Assembly (NCBI RefSeq): GCF_000736415.1
Contig: NZ_CP009043.1
Span: 124,001-188,000 of the forward strand
Length of the DNA: 64,000 nucleotides
Direction of reading: 5' to 3'
Source: Campylobacter iguaniorum
GTDB lineage: Bacteria; Campylobacterota; Campylobacteria; Campylobacterales; Campylobacteraceae
In this document: one piece after another, positions 1-9,035 of the stretch
Position numbering within the stretch: the first letter of the stretch is position 1
Layout of the letters: every line of letters starts with the position of its first letter
The notes under the pieces: generated by a model
Told to the model about the DNA's origin: nothing
Database searches by the model: none
What the model saw: only the letters and a program-made list of their open reading frames with translations
Made by a program: the position numbers and the translations under genes

Positions 1-723
1 CTCTTTGTTGTTTGGGTGGATTATAGCTATTTCTTTTAGCAAGTCGCTAGCTCTTTTGTAGTCATTATCCATGTAGAAAAACACAGAAGCAAGGTAGGTG
101 GCGTATGGATTTGTGAAGTCTTTGACGGTGTCAAATTCTCTAAATAGCGAGTTATAATTCGCAGATATATTTTTGAAATTTGAGGCTACATTTTTGTCAT
201 AGTTTTTGTCTAAATCATCTCTGTTTTTTTCTATTTGATTTGCGAAATACTCTTTTGCCAGCTCTTGTCTCATAAGGGCTCGATTAAACTCAACTCTAGC
301 GTTTTGAAAATCGCCTAAACTCATGAAATTTAGAGCTTTGTATGAGTTTAGCATAATCCTTTCGTGCATTGAGCCTTCATAGTCTGAGATGTTTTCATTT
401 ATGAGCGTTGAAGTTATGATTTTCGTGCCTTTTAGGGCGTAATTTTGCAAATCAACGTCGTATTTGTAAGCGTCTTCAACTGCGTCAAAAAACTCTATGC
501 TTTGAGCAAATTTAGAGCAATTTCTAGCGATCAGTCCAGCATTTAAGCCGTTGTATATGGCGTCATCATTGTCTTTGACTTTTTCTAAGCTTTGAGCCAA
601 AAACTCATCATCGCAGTAGCTATTTACTATCATATTTTGAAAATCGTTGTTTGTGGCTGCGTGGTTTGCACATCCAACAAAAAATAGGGTAAAAAAGAGA
701 GATAATAGTAAATTTAGCTTCAT
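1..723 (-). CDS. Lipoprotein, COG3014-like with TPR-like helices (3' end outside window)
   Basis: The reading frame opens at an ATG at 723 and runs off the left edge, giving about 241 residues with no stop. The N-terminus is a type II signal: basic start, hydrophobic stretch, then the lipobox FVGC, so a secreted lipoprotein is predicted. The rest is mainly helical, with alternating Ala/Tyr/Leu spacing like tetratricopeptide repeats (for example a stretch around residues 125-150 containing SYKALNFMSLGDFQNARVE). This resembles the conserved bacterial lipoprotein family COG3014, of unknown function. It lies downstream of cmeC on the same strand, with about 100 bp between, so it may have its own promoter. 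Family assignment is by memory of the pattern; the lipoprotein call is firmer. Confidence 0.7.
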   Translation of the reverse strand, partial: MKLNLLLSLFFTLFFVGCANHAATNNDFQNMIVNSYCDDEFLAQSLEKVKDNDDAIYNGLNAGLIARNCSKFAQSIEFFDAVEDAYKYDVDLQNYALKGTKIITSTLINENISDYEGSMHERIMLNSYKALNFMSLGDFQNARVEFNRALMRQELAKEYFANQIEKNRDDLDKNYDKNVASNFKNISANYNSLFREFDTVKDFTNPYATYLASVFFYMDNDYKRASDLLKEIAIIHPNNKE

Positions 724-790
724 TATTTTTCTTAAATTTGATTGTTTGATTTTATCCAAAAAGCGGTTTTTTGTCAAAATAATGGTGTTT

Positions 791-810
791 AGAGCCAGAT
801 ATTTGGCTCT
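791..810 (-). terminator. Small hairpin after cmeC
   Basis: AGAGCCA and TGGCTCT form a 7-bp perfect stem around a 6-nt loop just after the cmeC stop codon. No good U-run follows on the minus strand, so this may be a weak or factor-dependent end. An alternative pairing, CCAGAT with ATCTGG, overlaps it. Confidence 0.35.
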
Positions 811-820
811 AAATCTGGCG

Positions 821-2209
821 TTATTTTGTAGAGTTTGAATCAGCGTTAAAGCCGCCGCCAAGTGCTTTATAAACCCCAACGACGCTTGAAGCGACTTCTA
901 GTTTGGACTGAGCTAGACTGAGTTTGGCACTTAGCAGGTTTCTTTGAGAGTCTAAAAACTCAAGATGCGTGCTATATCCTGCATCATATCTGATTTTAGC
1001 AAGGTCATAGACTTTGGTTTGAGAGTTGGCAAGCTCTTGCATGCTTTGCTCTTTTAAGACTGAGTTTTTACGGCTATTTAGCGCGTCTTTTATCTCGCCA
1101 AAAGCGTTTTTGATAGCCTTATCATAATTTAGCAAGCTTGCGTTTTGGTCTAAATTTGCTAGTTCGACGTTGTTTGATGTCCTACCAAAATCAAGCAAAG
1201 GCATAACCACGCTTCCACCAATACTCCAAGTGTTTGCATTATTTATCAAAAATCTATCAAATTCATCGCTACTATATCCAAAAACTCCAGTCAAAGATAG
1301 CTTTGGAAGCCACGCAGTTCTTGCTACGCCAACCATAAAATTTGAAGCTCTAAGGCTCTCAAGCGAGCTTGCTACATCTGCTCTGTGGAGCAAAATATCT
1401 GAGCTTATGCCTTCTGGAACATCTGGAGAAAGTGGCAATATTTTTGGCGCTGCTATGCTTTTGTTTAGTATTTCATCTGGATTTTGACCTATTAGCAAGG
1501 CAAGGGCAGTGTTTGTTTGTGAAATTTGGTTTTGCAAAGTGATGAGCTGTGTTTTTGCCATATCTACGCTGGCTTTTGCTTGATAATATGTAAGCTCATC
1601 TATGCTTCCAGCATCAAGCTGCTTTTGTCTATAAAATAGAGTGTTTTCATAAGTTTTTAGCGTATCTTTTAAGATCTCTTCTTGCTCATTTAGGGATATT
1701 AAGCTTAAATATGTGTTTGCTACGCTTGAAGCTATTGTTAATTTAGCTGTTTCATAATCATATTTTGTGGCTTTGAACACTGCTTCTTTGGCGTTTGCTG
1801 TGTCTCTTACTCTGCCCCAAAGATCGATTTCATAGCTTAGAACTGAGCTTAAGCCAAATGAGTTATATCTGCTTTGTGGTTGTCTTGAAAATGTCTCGCC
1901 GCTACTTTGGTTTTTGCTCGCACTGCCTTCAAGAGAGATATTTGGCAAAAAATCCAAATTTGCTTGGTTTAAATTTATGCTAGCTTTTTGTAAATTATTT
2001 AGTGCTAAAAGTAGGTCTGAGTTGTTTTTAAGTGCTTCTGCGACAAGAGAGTTTAATCTCTCGTCTTTAAAGCTTTCCCACCATTTTTCATTCACGCTAT
2101 AACTATCAAATTGATATTCAAAGCTGTGATTGACCTCTATCATATCTGGTTTTAGCGAACAACCAGTTACAAGCAGTCCTAGTGATAAAATCAATAATGT
2201 TTTACGCAT
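821..2209 (-). CDS. cmeC: Outer-membrane efflux channel lipoprotein (TolC/OprM family)
   Basis: The 462-residue product is the outer-membrane duct of a tripartite RND pump. The N-terminus has a lipobox (LVTGC, Cys at residue 17), as in OprM/CmeC-type channels, so the mature protein is lipid-anchored. The body shows the two-fold outer-membrane-factor repeat: long helical stretches rich in Ala/Leu/Asn (for example LALNNLQKASINLNQANLDF) alternating with beta-strand segments, ending in a helical region with AKIRYDAGYSTHLEFLDSQR, which is typical of the family. The start overlaps the end of the transporter gene by 8 nt, so the two are probably translationally coupled. It is the third gene of the cmeA-cmeB-cmeC operon. 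The symbol follows C. jejuni usage; orthology rather than paralogy (for example cmeF systems) is inferred from gene order and the adjacent TetR gene. Confidence 0.88.
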   Translation of the reverse strand: MRKTLLILSLGLLVTGCSLKPDMIEVNHSFEYQFDSYSVNEKWWESFKDERLNSLVAEALKNNSDLLLALNNLQKASINLNQANLDFLPNISLEGSASKNQSSGETFSRQPQSRYNSFGLSSVLSYEIDLWGRVRDTANAKEAVFKATKYDYETAKLTIASSVANTYLSLISLNEQEEILKDTLKTYENTLFYRQKQLDAGSIDELTYYQAKASVDMAKTQLITLQNQISQTNTALALLIGQNPDEILNKSIAAPKILPLSPDVPEGISSDILLHRADVASSLESLRASNFMVGVARTAWLPKLSLTGVFGYSSDEFDRFLINNANTWSIGGSVVMPLLDFGRTSNNVELANLDQNASLLNYDKAIKNAFGEIKDALNSRKNSVLKEQSMQELANSQTKVYDLAKIRYDAGYSTHLEFLDSQRNLLSAKLSLAQSKLEVASSVVGVYKALGGGFNADSNSTK

Positions 2210-5200
2210 TTTGCTCTCCTGTAGTTGTTATTTTACCACGTTTTTTGTCTAACCAGACATTGAAGCTTTCTAGTATATAGAAAAACAGCGGAACAAAGAA
2301 AATAGCTATCGTAGTAGCTGCTATCATACCGCCTATTACTCCAGTGCCTAGTGCGTGGCGGCTTGCAGCTCCAGCTCCAGTAGCTATAGCCATCGGTAAA
2401 ACGCCAAGTGTAAAGGCAAGCGAAGTCATAATGATAGGTCTAAATCTCATCTTTGCAGCGCTTATTGCAGCGTCTTTGATGTTTTTGCCAGCTAAATGCT
2501 CTTGCATAGCAAACTCAACTATCAAAATCGCGTTTTTAGCTGCAAGTCCGATGAGTAGTAAAAGTCCGATTTGGAAATATACGTCATTGCTTAAATTTCT
2601 AGCCCAAGTAAATAATAATGCTCCAAAAACAGAAAACGGCACAGCAGTCACAACAGCTAGTGGCATAAGCCATCTTTCGTATTGTGCTGCAAGGATTAAA
2701 AATACAAATATCAGACCAAATACAAATGCTTGTGCGCCTTTGCCTGTTGATGCTACTTCTTGGTATGCTGAACCAGCCCAGCCGATATTATATCCTGTTG
2801 GAAGCTCTTCATTTATAATGCTTCTTATGGCATTTATCGCATCACCTGAAGTGTATCCTGGCTTTGGATCGCCCATGATCTTAGCTGCTGGAAAGCCGTT
2901 AAATCTATCGACGTTATCAGGCCCAAGACTTCTAGTAAGTGTGACAATAGAATCAAGTGGCACCATTTTGCCATCACTTGAGCGGACATACAGGGATTTG
3001 AAGTCTTCTGGTGAGTCACGGTACTGCTCGTAAGCTCTGATATTGACTTTGTAAGTTTTACCAAGTATGTTAAAGTCATTTACATAGTACTGACCTATGG
3101 TTGAATTTACTGTTGAAAATATATCTTGAAATGATATTCCCATCATCTTGATTTTGTCTTTGTTTAGAGTCATTTTATACTCTGGGAATTGCGTATCAAG
3201 AGTGGTTCTTACTTGAGTAAGAGCTGGATGAGCGTTTGCTTTAGCAACGACTCTTTGCATATCAGCTTCTATCTCGTTGTAGTTTTTGCCAGTTATGTTT
3301 TGTGCGTAAAGCTCAAAACCACCAGTGATAGATAGACCCATTATAGGAGGTGGAGTTGTGGCAAATGTCATAGACTCTCTATCTGTTGGATATAGCATTC
3401 CAGTAAGCTGGTTTGCGATAGTTGCGGCTGCGTTTTGCTCGCCAGGTCTTTCATCCCAAGGCTTAAGCGTGATAAACATAATACCGGCATTTTCTCTAAG
3501 AGTGCCAGCTAGCATATCATATCCTGCAAGTCCAGTTACGTTTTTGACGTTTGGATTTTTGGCGATGATTTGGCGTATAAACTCAGTGTCTTCTAGTGTT
3601 CTAGGCAGGGTTGAAGCTGGTGGAAGATTTGTTATGGCTAGGACTGAGCCTTTATCTTCAGCAGGAACAAGCCCACCAGGAATGACCTTAAATAACTCTA
3701 TCATCATAAAGACAATGATACCAACGCAAACTAAGCTAATGAAGACATGGCGGAGAATTTTAGCAACTCCAGCTGCAAAAATCCTTGTCGAAAAGTCAAA
3801 AAACTCATTAAATTTACGTACAAACCAAAATGGTTGATTCTCTTTTTTGCGCAAAATTATCGCGCAAAGTGCAGGGGTCAGAGTAAGAGCTACAAGTCCA
3901 GATATACACACAGAAACAACTAAAGTAAGTGCAAACTGTCTTTGGATAACACCAACAAATCCCTCCATAAATGCAACTGGTATAAACACAGCTGAAAGCA
4001 CAAGCACGATAGAAATAACAGGTGCAACGATTTCGTCCATAGCTTTTATTGTGGCTTCTTTGACTGTTAAATTTGGCTCTTCATGCAGTATCCGCTCGAC
4101 GTTTTCTATGACGATGATAGCATCATCGACGACTATTCCGATCGCCAAAATAAGGGCAAAAAGCGTGATTAAATTTATCGAAAATCCCATAGCATAAATC
4201 CCGCCAAACGCCCCTATAATAGACACTGGCACAGCAAGCATAGGAATAAGTGTAGCCCTAACATTACCAAGGAACATATACATAACAATAGTTACTAATA
4301 TCATAGCTTCAATAAAAGTCTTGATAACCTCTTTTATGGATACTTGGACGAATTCAGTGGTGTCATAAGCTACTTCATAAGTCATTTCGCCAGGGAAAGC
4401 TTGTTTTAGTTCATCTAGTTTGACTTTTGCCGCGTTCATGGTTTCTAGTGCGTTTGCTCCACTTTGTAAAAACAAAAGAAGTGGCACCATATTTCCACCG
4501 TTAAATTTACCAGCAAACTCATATCCTTGAGCTCCAAGCTCGATAGTTGCTACATCTTTTAGCCTTAGGATATTGCCTTTTTGATTTGCGCTTATAATGA
4601 TGTTTTCAAACTCTTTAACGCTTTTTAGTCTGCCTTCTGGCTTGATAGAATACACATAAGGATTTCCAGCATTTGTAGGTTGTTGTCCGATTTTGCCCGC
4701 TGCATACTGAGCATTTTGCTCTTGAATTGCACTTATTACATCAGTTGTAGTAAGTTTATATTTTTTAAGAAGATCTGGCTTTATCCAAACTCTCATAGAG
4801 TAATCTTTATTTCCGATGACTACAGCATCTCCGATACCAGGAACTCTTTTTAGCGTGTCAGCTACGTTTATGCTTACATAGTTGCTGATATCAATATCGC
4901 TTATCTTTTTGCTTGGATCATAAAATGCAGCAACAGCAAGTATAGAGCTACTTCTTTCATCGACTTTTACACCGACTCTTCTTACCTCTTCTGGAAGAGT
5001 AGAAAGAACAGGGTTTACTCTATTGTTTACATTTACTGTAGCAGTTTGTGGATCTGTGCCTATTTCAAAATATACATTTAGGCTCATTGTTCCTGATGAG
5101 CTTGATGTGCTTTGCATATATATCATGCCATCAACGCCGTTTATAGCATTTTCAAGCGGGGTGGCTACTGTGTCAGATATGGTTTGGGCGTCTGCTCCTG

Positions 5201-5351
5201 AGTAGGTGGCTTGAACGACTATTTGGGGAGGCGTGAGTTGAGGGTATTCTTCAACAGCTGAGCTTCTAAGTCCTATATAGCCAGCGATAACTATGACTAT
5301 AGATAAAACAGAAGCAAAAACTGGACGATTGATAAAAAATCTAGAGAACAT
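2202..5351 (-). CDS. cmeB: RND multidrug efflux transporter (AcrB/CmeB-like)
   Basis: The 1049-residue product is a full-length inner-membrane proton-driven efflux pump of the hydrophobe/amphiphile RND class. It opens with MFSRFFINRPVFASVLS, the usual first helix of AcrB homologues. It keeps the proton-relay helix-4 motif GIVVDDAIIVIENVER with its Asp pair, the porter-domain sequence GVDGMIYMQSTSSSSG, and a second membrane half with GLAAKNAILIVEFA, where the Lys and neighbouring residues complete the relay. Its start touches the end of cmeA by a single base and its end overlaps cmeC by 8 nt. The predicted role is export of bile salts, dyes and antibiotics with the adaptor and channel encoded beside it. 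Substrate range is inferred from the family and not visible here. Confidence 0.93.
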   Translation of the reverse strand: MFSRFFINRPVFASVLSIVIVIAGYIGLRSSAVEEYPQLTPPQIVVQATYSGADAQTISDTVATPLENAINGVDGMIYMQSTSSSSGTMSLNVYFEIGTDPQTATVNVNNRVNPVLSTLPEEVRRVGVKVDERSSSILAVAAFYDPSKKISDIDISNYVSINVADTLKRVPGIGDAVVIGNKDYSMRVWIKPDLLKKYKLTTTDVISAIQEQNAQYAAGKIGQQPTNAGNPYVYSIKPEGRLKSVKEFENIIISANQKGNILRLKDVATIELGAQGYEFAGKFNGGNMVPLLLFLQSGANALETMNAAKVKLDELKQAFPGEMTYEVAYDTTEFVQVSIKEVIKTFIEAMILVTIVMYMFLGNVRATLIPMLAVPVSIIGAFGGIYAMGFSINLITLFALILAIGIVVDDAIIVIENVERILHEEPNLTVKEATIKAMDEIVAPVISIVLVLSAVFIPVAFMEGFVGVIQRQFALTLVVSVCISGLVALTLTPALCAIILRKKENQPFWFVRKFNEFFDFSTRIFAAGVAKILRHVFISLVCVGIIVFMMIELFKVIPGGLVPAEDKGSVLAITNLPPASTLPRTLEDTEFIRQIIAKNPNVKNVTGLAGYDMLAGTLRENAGIMFITLKPWDERPGEQNAAATIANQLTGMLYPTDRESMTFATTPPPIMGLSITGGFELYAQNITGKNYNEIEADMQRVVAKANAHPALTQVRTTLDTQFPEYKMTLNKDKIKMMGISFQDIFSTVNSTIGQYYVNDFNILGKTYKVNIRAYEQYRDSPEDFKSLYVRSSDGKMVPLDSIVTLTRSLGPDNVDRFNGFPAAKIMGDPKPGYTSGDAINAIRSIINEELPTGYNIGWAGSAYQEVASTGKGAQAFVFGLIFVFLILAAQYERWLMPLAVVTAVPFSVFGALLFTWARNLSNDVYFQIGLLLLIGLAAKNAILIVEFAMQEHLAGKNIKDAAISAAKMRFRPIIMTSLAFTLGVLPMAIATGAGAASRHALGTGVIGGMIAATTIAIFFVPLFFYILESFNVWLDKKRGKITTTGEQNA

Positions 5352-6475
5352 TATTTGTTTCCTTTAGTATCTTGCACTGGTTGTACGCTCTGACCTTCTC
5401 TTATTTTTTTAAAGTTGTCTATTATGATGATATCTCCGTCATTTAGTCCTGAGCTGATGATCGCTGAAGTGGCGTCTTGCGATACGATTTTTATAGGATT
5501 TTTTACTACTTTTCCATCTTTGATTGTATAAACAAATGGATTTACTAAGTCTTGCAAGATAGCAACTTGTGGGATTTTAAATCCATTTTTTTGGTAAAAT
5601 CCATAAACTTCTACTGTAGCAAATGCTCCTGGTCTTAGCTTGGTAGCGTTGTTGTCAAATTTAGCCTTTGCGCTAACTGTGCCGCTACTTTGATCTATGA
5701 CATTATCTATAAAATCCAAAGTACCATTATAGTCCTTGCCTTCGTATTTCATAGTCACAAGTGAGTTTAGTTGCACCCACTCTTTACTGCCCAGTTTTTG
5801 AGCGATTTCTAGTCTATTTACATCAGAAATAGCAAAATCAACGTAAATTGGATTTAGTTTTGTTAGGCGGACAAGGTCGCTATCAGCACTGCTGACGTAT
5901 GAGCCGACATCTTTTAAACTATCGCCGATAACCCCAGAAAATGGCGCTGTGACAACTGAGTAATCAAGGTCGATTTTGGAGTTTTGCAAGTTTGCTTTTG
6001 CTGCAAGAACTGAAGCTTTTGTTGATTCAAAAGTAGCCTTTGAGCTGTCAAATTCCTTTTGTGAGATTGCTGAGTTGGCATGGAGCTTGAGCGATCTATC
6101 AAAGTCTGTTTTTGCATTGTTAAAATTCGCTTCTGCGACCTTTAAATTCGCTAGTGAGCTATCATAAACTGCTTTATATTTTGCTTGATCGATGAGGTAG
6201 AGTTTGTCACCAGCTTGTACTCTATCGCCAGCTTTGAAAAACTGCTTTTCTATGGTTCCAGCAACTTTAGCTTTGAGAGTTACATCCATGTTGCTTGTTG
6301 TCTGTCCACTGTAGTTTAGCACTATTGGAATATCTCCAGCTTTAGCCACAAAAACTCCTACTGGAAGTGGTGGCATACCACCAGCTTGGGCATTTTGTTT
6401 TTTGTCAGTTTGGCTAAAACATCCGCTAAAGAGTATGACAGTAGCCAAAATACTAAGTCCGTAAATTTTATTCAT
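5351..6475 (-). CDS. cmeA: RND periplasmic adaptor (membrane fusion protein, AcrA/CmeA-like)
   Basis: The 374-residue product is the periplasmic adaptor that links the RND transporter to the outer-membrane channel. The N-terminus carries a lipobox (LFSGC), predicting anchoring to the inner membrane. The lipoyl half-motifs flank a long coiled-coil hairpin: AGTIEKQFFKAGDRVQAGDKL, then an Ala/Lys/Asp-rich helical pair from about residue 105 to 165, then VTAPFSGVIGDSLKDVGSYV. This is the standard order for HlyD/AcrA adaptors. It is the first gene of the efflux operon, with 115 bp separating it from the TetR gene upstream; that gap holds the likely operator. Confidence 0.92.
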   Translation of the reverse strand: MNKIYGLSILATVILFSGCFSQTDKKQNAQAGGMPPLPVGVFVAKAGDIPIVLNYSGQTTSNMDVTLKAKVAGTIEKQFFKAGDRVQAGDKLYLIDQAKYKAVYDSSLANLKVAEANFNNAKTDFDRSLKLHANSAISQKEFDSSKATFESTKASVLAAKANLQNSKIDLDYSVVTAPFSGVIGDSLKDVGSYVSSADSDLVRLTKLNPIYVDFAISDVNRLEIAQKLGSKEWVQLNSLVTMKYEGKDYNGTLDFIDNVIDQSSGTVSAKAKFDNNATKLRPGAFATVEVYGFYQKNGFKIPQVAILQDLVNPFVYTIKDGKVVKNPIKIVSQDATSAIISSGLNDGDIIIIDNFKKIREGQSVQPVQDTKGNK

Positions 6476-6517
6476 GATTTGCCTTTCGTTATTTCTTGTG
6501 TTTATTTATAAATTTGA

Positions 6518-6531
6518 GTAATCATCATTAC
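6518..6531. promoter_or_regulatory. Candidate TetR-type operator upstream of cmeA
   Basis: GTAAT-CATC-ATTAC is a perfect 5-bp inverted repeat with a 4-bp centre. It lies in the short gap between the TetR regulator gene and cmeA. CmeR of C. jejuni is known to bind an inverted repeat in the equivalent place, which makes this the best operator candidate. Binding is inferred only. Confidence 0.45.
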
Positions 6532-6590
6532 AAAATAGTGAAAAATTATATCTTAAATTTATTAAATACTTGTTAAATTGTGAAATGAAT

Positions 6591-7232
6591 TTACTTCAAA
6601 GCACCGCGTAAAAAGAAATCCACACACTCATCTATCCACTGCTTTTTATCTATTTTGTCTATGTCTATATCATGACCAAATACGATTTTTTGCATTGAAT
6701 ATGGCTCTTCTAATAAATAGCAAAATCTAAATGCTAGAAGCTCAAAATCTTGGTTTTTAAATTTAGTTTTTATGGTTGGTTTGGAGAAAAAATCCACAAG
6801 GATTTTATTAACTATTTTTACGCCACTTTCGTAAAATATTTTGCTTATTTGTGAGTCTTTGTTGAATGATTCGCTAAAAATAAGCCTTTTTAAAAGAAAA
6901 GATTCTTTAGTAAGCACGACAGCTAAGTACTCTTCGCTAAATTTATGTAAGAAATACTCCAAATCCTCAGATGAATCAAGGCAAATTTTCTTATTTATAT
7001 CTTGGCTAAATTTACTAACGCCACGATCAATGATAGCTTTAAAAAGCCCTTCTTTGTTGCCAAAGTGCTTATATATGGTAGAAAGAGAGCCGCCGCTTTT
7101 TGAGATTATCTCATTTAGGCTTGTATTTTCAAAACCATTACTCAAAAATAGCTCTAAAGCCACAGATATGATCTGCTCATATCTGTTTTTGGCTTTTTGT
7201 GATTTTAGTTCGCACAATGTATTTTGGTTCAT
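6591..7232 (-). CDS. cmeR: TetR/AcrR-family transcriptional repressor (CmeR-like)
   Basis: The 213-residue product has an N-terminal helix-turn-helix in the usual TetR form: ISVALELFLSNGFENTSLNEI, then SKSGGSLSTIYKHFGNKEGLF. An all-helical C-terminal ligand/dimer domain follows. It sits immediately upstream of cmeABC on the same strand, as cmeR does in C. jejuni, so repression of the efflux operon is the likely role. It begins 2 bp after the ccoG stop codon and is therefore probably cotranscribed with ccoG. That coupling of a respiratory assembly factor and a drug-pump repressor is odd. The C-terminal domain is too diverged for me to claim strict orthology. Confidence 0.82.
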   Translation of the reverse strand: MNQNTLCELKSQKAKNRYEQIISVALELFLSNGFENTSLNEIISKSGGSLSTIYKHFGNKEGLFKAIIDRGVSKFSQDINKKICLDSSEDLEYFLHKFSEEYLAVVLTKESFLLKRLIFSESFNKDSQISKIFYESGVKIVNKILVDFFSKPTIKTKFKNQDFELLAFRFCYLLEEPYSMQKIVFGHDIDIDKIDKKQWIDECVDFFLRGALK

Positions 7233-7234
7233 TA

Positions 7235-8629
7235 TTAATCTTTGCTAAGAGCCTTTCTTATCTCTACCATTTTTGGAAATACAAATATAGTGTCTCTTGA
7301 TACGCTTATATTTTTCTTATCATCGAGTGCGTAAGCGTTGATTTTGATATCAAGTGGAGTATCTTTGGTATTTACATTTACTAAAGTATCTCTGGTATTT
7401 AGTACGACTATCACCTTTTTCTTACCGCCAGCTTTTATCTTGATAGGAGCAGCTGGTCTGGTGATCTTGATCCTTGTGTCATTGACATCAAAATAATATA
7501 TATGCTCTTGCTTTTGAGTATTTTGCATAAGAAATGTATATGCGTTTTCGACGTTAAATTTACCGTTATCAACCTCTATTTTATATAGCTCAGTTGTTCT
7601 ATTTATGTTTAGTAGCATATTTTCTTTTTTAGTTGTCATAAGAGCTAGAGCGACGATAGCTACAGCGATCACGACCATATACGCAATGGTTCTAAATCTG
7701 AAGTAATTGACTGGTTTTCTTGTTTGGAGTGATTTAGCACTAGTCCAAGAAATCAGCGTTTCTTTGCCTAAATTTCCCATGACTTTAGAGCAAGCATCGC
7801 TACATTCAAGGCAGTTTATACACTCTAGTTGCATGCCTTTTCTTATATCTATGTGAGTCGGACATATATGTACGCAAGCCTCACAGCCGATACATTCAGA
7901 CTCGCTAGTTAGTGGTTTTCTGCCTAGTTTTGTTTGTCCATCGTAGATTTTGCCGCCTCTTTGCTCGTCGTAGATGACTTGGATAGTGTCATTATCAAAC
8001 ATAACGCTTTGGATTCTAGCGTAAGGGCAGACATAAACGCAGAAGTTTTCAGCCAAATAAACAACATCAAAAACTATAAAAGCTGTAATTCCTATAAGAA
8101 TTCCAACTAAAAGCTTGTGTTCGCTTGGATTTGAAAGATAAGTGAAGAAATCCTCAGGAGGCACAAAATACCACAAAAAGTTGCTCGCAGCAATTAGTGC
8201 TAAACATGCCCATAAAATAACTCCGATAGCTTTTTTAACATAATTGCCATCAAATTTCTTTTGTCTATCGCGTAAATTTTTGCGGATTCTTAAGAGTTTT
8301 GTTTGGATCAAATCTCTATAAAGCACCCTAAAAACAGTCTGCGGACAGGCCCAGCCACACCAAACACGCCCACCTAAAGTGGTTAAGAAAAATATACTAA
8401 GAAACATAATGATAAGCAAAAACGGCATTAGATAAAGCTCTTGCATATCAAATGATGTGAATAGTAAATTTAGTTGCTTTTTGTCAAAACTAAGTAGAAA
8501 AAAATGATTATCATTAATTCTGATAAAAGGCAAAACAAGCGCTATCACAGTAACTATTGCATAAGTTATGTAGCGTTTTTGGGCGTATGGAGTCTTATTG
8601 GCTAAGACATCATTTGGATTGAGTTGCAT
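7235..8629 (-). CDS. ccoG: Cytochrome c oxidase accessory protein CcoG (RdxA/FixG family)
   Basis: The 464-residue membrane protein is an assembly factor for cbb3-type cytochrome oxidase, thought to reduce Cu(II) for insertion. Membrane helices occupy the N-terminal third, including one around WCGWACPQTVFRVLYRDLI, a conserved CxWxCP motif. The central cytoplasmic part has two [4Fe-4S] motifs, CIGCEACVHICP and CINCLECSDAC. A further helix precedes a C-terminal Ig-like periplasmic domain, as in the FixG family. It is divergent from rpsU, with about 158 bp between the two starts. No other cco genes are in the window. Confidence 0.93.
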   Translation of the reverse strand: MQLNPNDVLANKTPYAQKRYITYAIVTVIALVLPFIRINDNHFFLLSFDKKQLNLLFTSFDMQELYLMPFLLIIMFLSIFFLTTLGGRVWCGWACPQTVFRVLYRDLIQTKLLRIRKNLRDRQKKFDGNYVKKAIGVILWACLALIAASNFLWYFVPPEDFFTYLSNPSEHKLLVGILIGITAFIVFDVVYLAENFCVYVCPYARIQSVMFDNDTIQVIYDEQRGGKIYDGQTKLGRKPLTSESECIGCEACVHICPTHIDIRKGMQLECINCLECSDACSKVMGNLGKETLISWTSAKSLQTRKPVNYFRFRTIAYMVVIAVAIVALALMTTKKENMLLNINRTTELYKIEVDNGKFNVENAYTFLMQNTQKQEHIYYFDVNDTRIKITRPAAPIKIKAGGKKKVIVVLNTRDTLVNVNTKDTPLDIKINAYALDDKKNISVSRDTIFVFPKMVEIRKALSKD

Positions 8630-8746
8630 TGTAAGTCCTTAAATTTTTAACTTGACACAATTATATAACTTCTGATTTTAAAGTTAGGTTAAAAAAGTAT
8701 TAATAATTACTTTTTTTACTTCAAATATAGTTAAGTTAAATTTAGG

Positions 8747-8752
8747 TATAAT
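8747..8752 (+). promoter_or_regulatory. -10 element of the rpsU promoter
   Basis: TATAAT lies about 35 bp upstream of the rpsU start codon and is preceded by T-rich DNA (a run of seven T at about 8710). This fits the Campylobacter housekeeping promoter, which relies on the -10 box and upstream T-rich periodicity more than on a -35 box. Confidence 0.65.
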
Positions 8753-8787
8753 CCAAGCTTATTTTAATCTGAAAGGTGGTGAGGACT

Positions 8788-9000
8788 GTGCCAGGAGTTA
8801 AGGTACATCCTAACGAGTCATTTGACGAAGCTTATAGACGTTTCAAAAAACAAACTGATCGTAACTTAGTTGTTACTGAAGTTCGTGCTAGAAGATTTTT
8901 TGAGCCAATGACTGAAATTCGTAAAAAACAAAAAATTTCAGCTCGCAAAAAAATGCTTAAAAGACTTTATATGCTTAGACGCTACGAGTCAAGACTCTAA
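8788..9000 (+). CDS. rpsU: 30S ribosomal protein bS21
   Basis: The 70-residue basic protein begins [19 protein letters not shown] and ends in [17 protein letters not shown], which is diagnostic for bS21 of epsilonproteobacteria. It helps mRNA binding on the 30S subunit. I place the start at the GTG at 8788, because residues from PGVKV onward match the family and a purine-rich ribosome site (GGTGAGGA) sits just upstream. The in-frame GTG at 8776 would add only four residues and lies inside that site. A single-gene transcript is expected, from the promoter at 8747 to the terminator at 9007. Confidence 0.95.
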   Translation: MPGVKVHPNESFDEAYRRFKKQTDRNLVVTEVRARRFFEPMTEIRKKQKISARKKMLKRLYMLRRYESRL

Positions 9001-9006
9001 AACCAT

Positions 9007-9031
9007 AGCCGGAAGCTTTTCCGGCTTTTTT
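9007..9031 (+). terminator. Rho-independent terminator after rpsU
   Basis: AGCCGGAA and TTCCGGCT form a perfect 8-bp stem with a GCTT loop, followed by six T. It starts 6 bp after the rpsU stop and separates it from the convergent hyf operon. Confidence 0.9.
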
Positions 9032-9035
9032 AAAT

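Noticed and set aside
8776-8787. Upstream GTG as the rpsU start
   Set aside because: It lies in the ribosome-binding sequence and adds residues not found in bS21.
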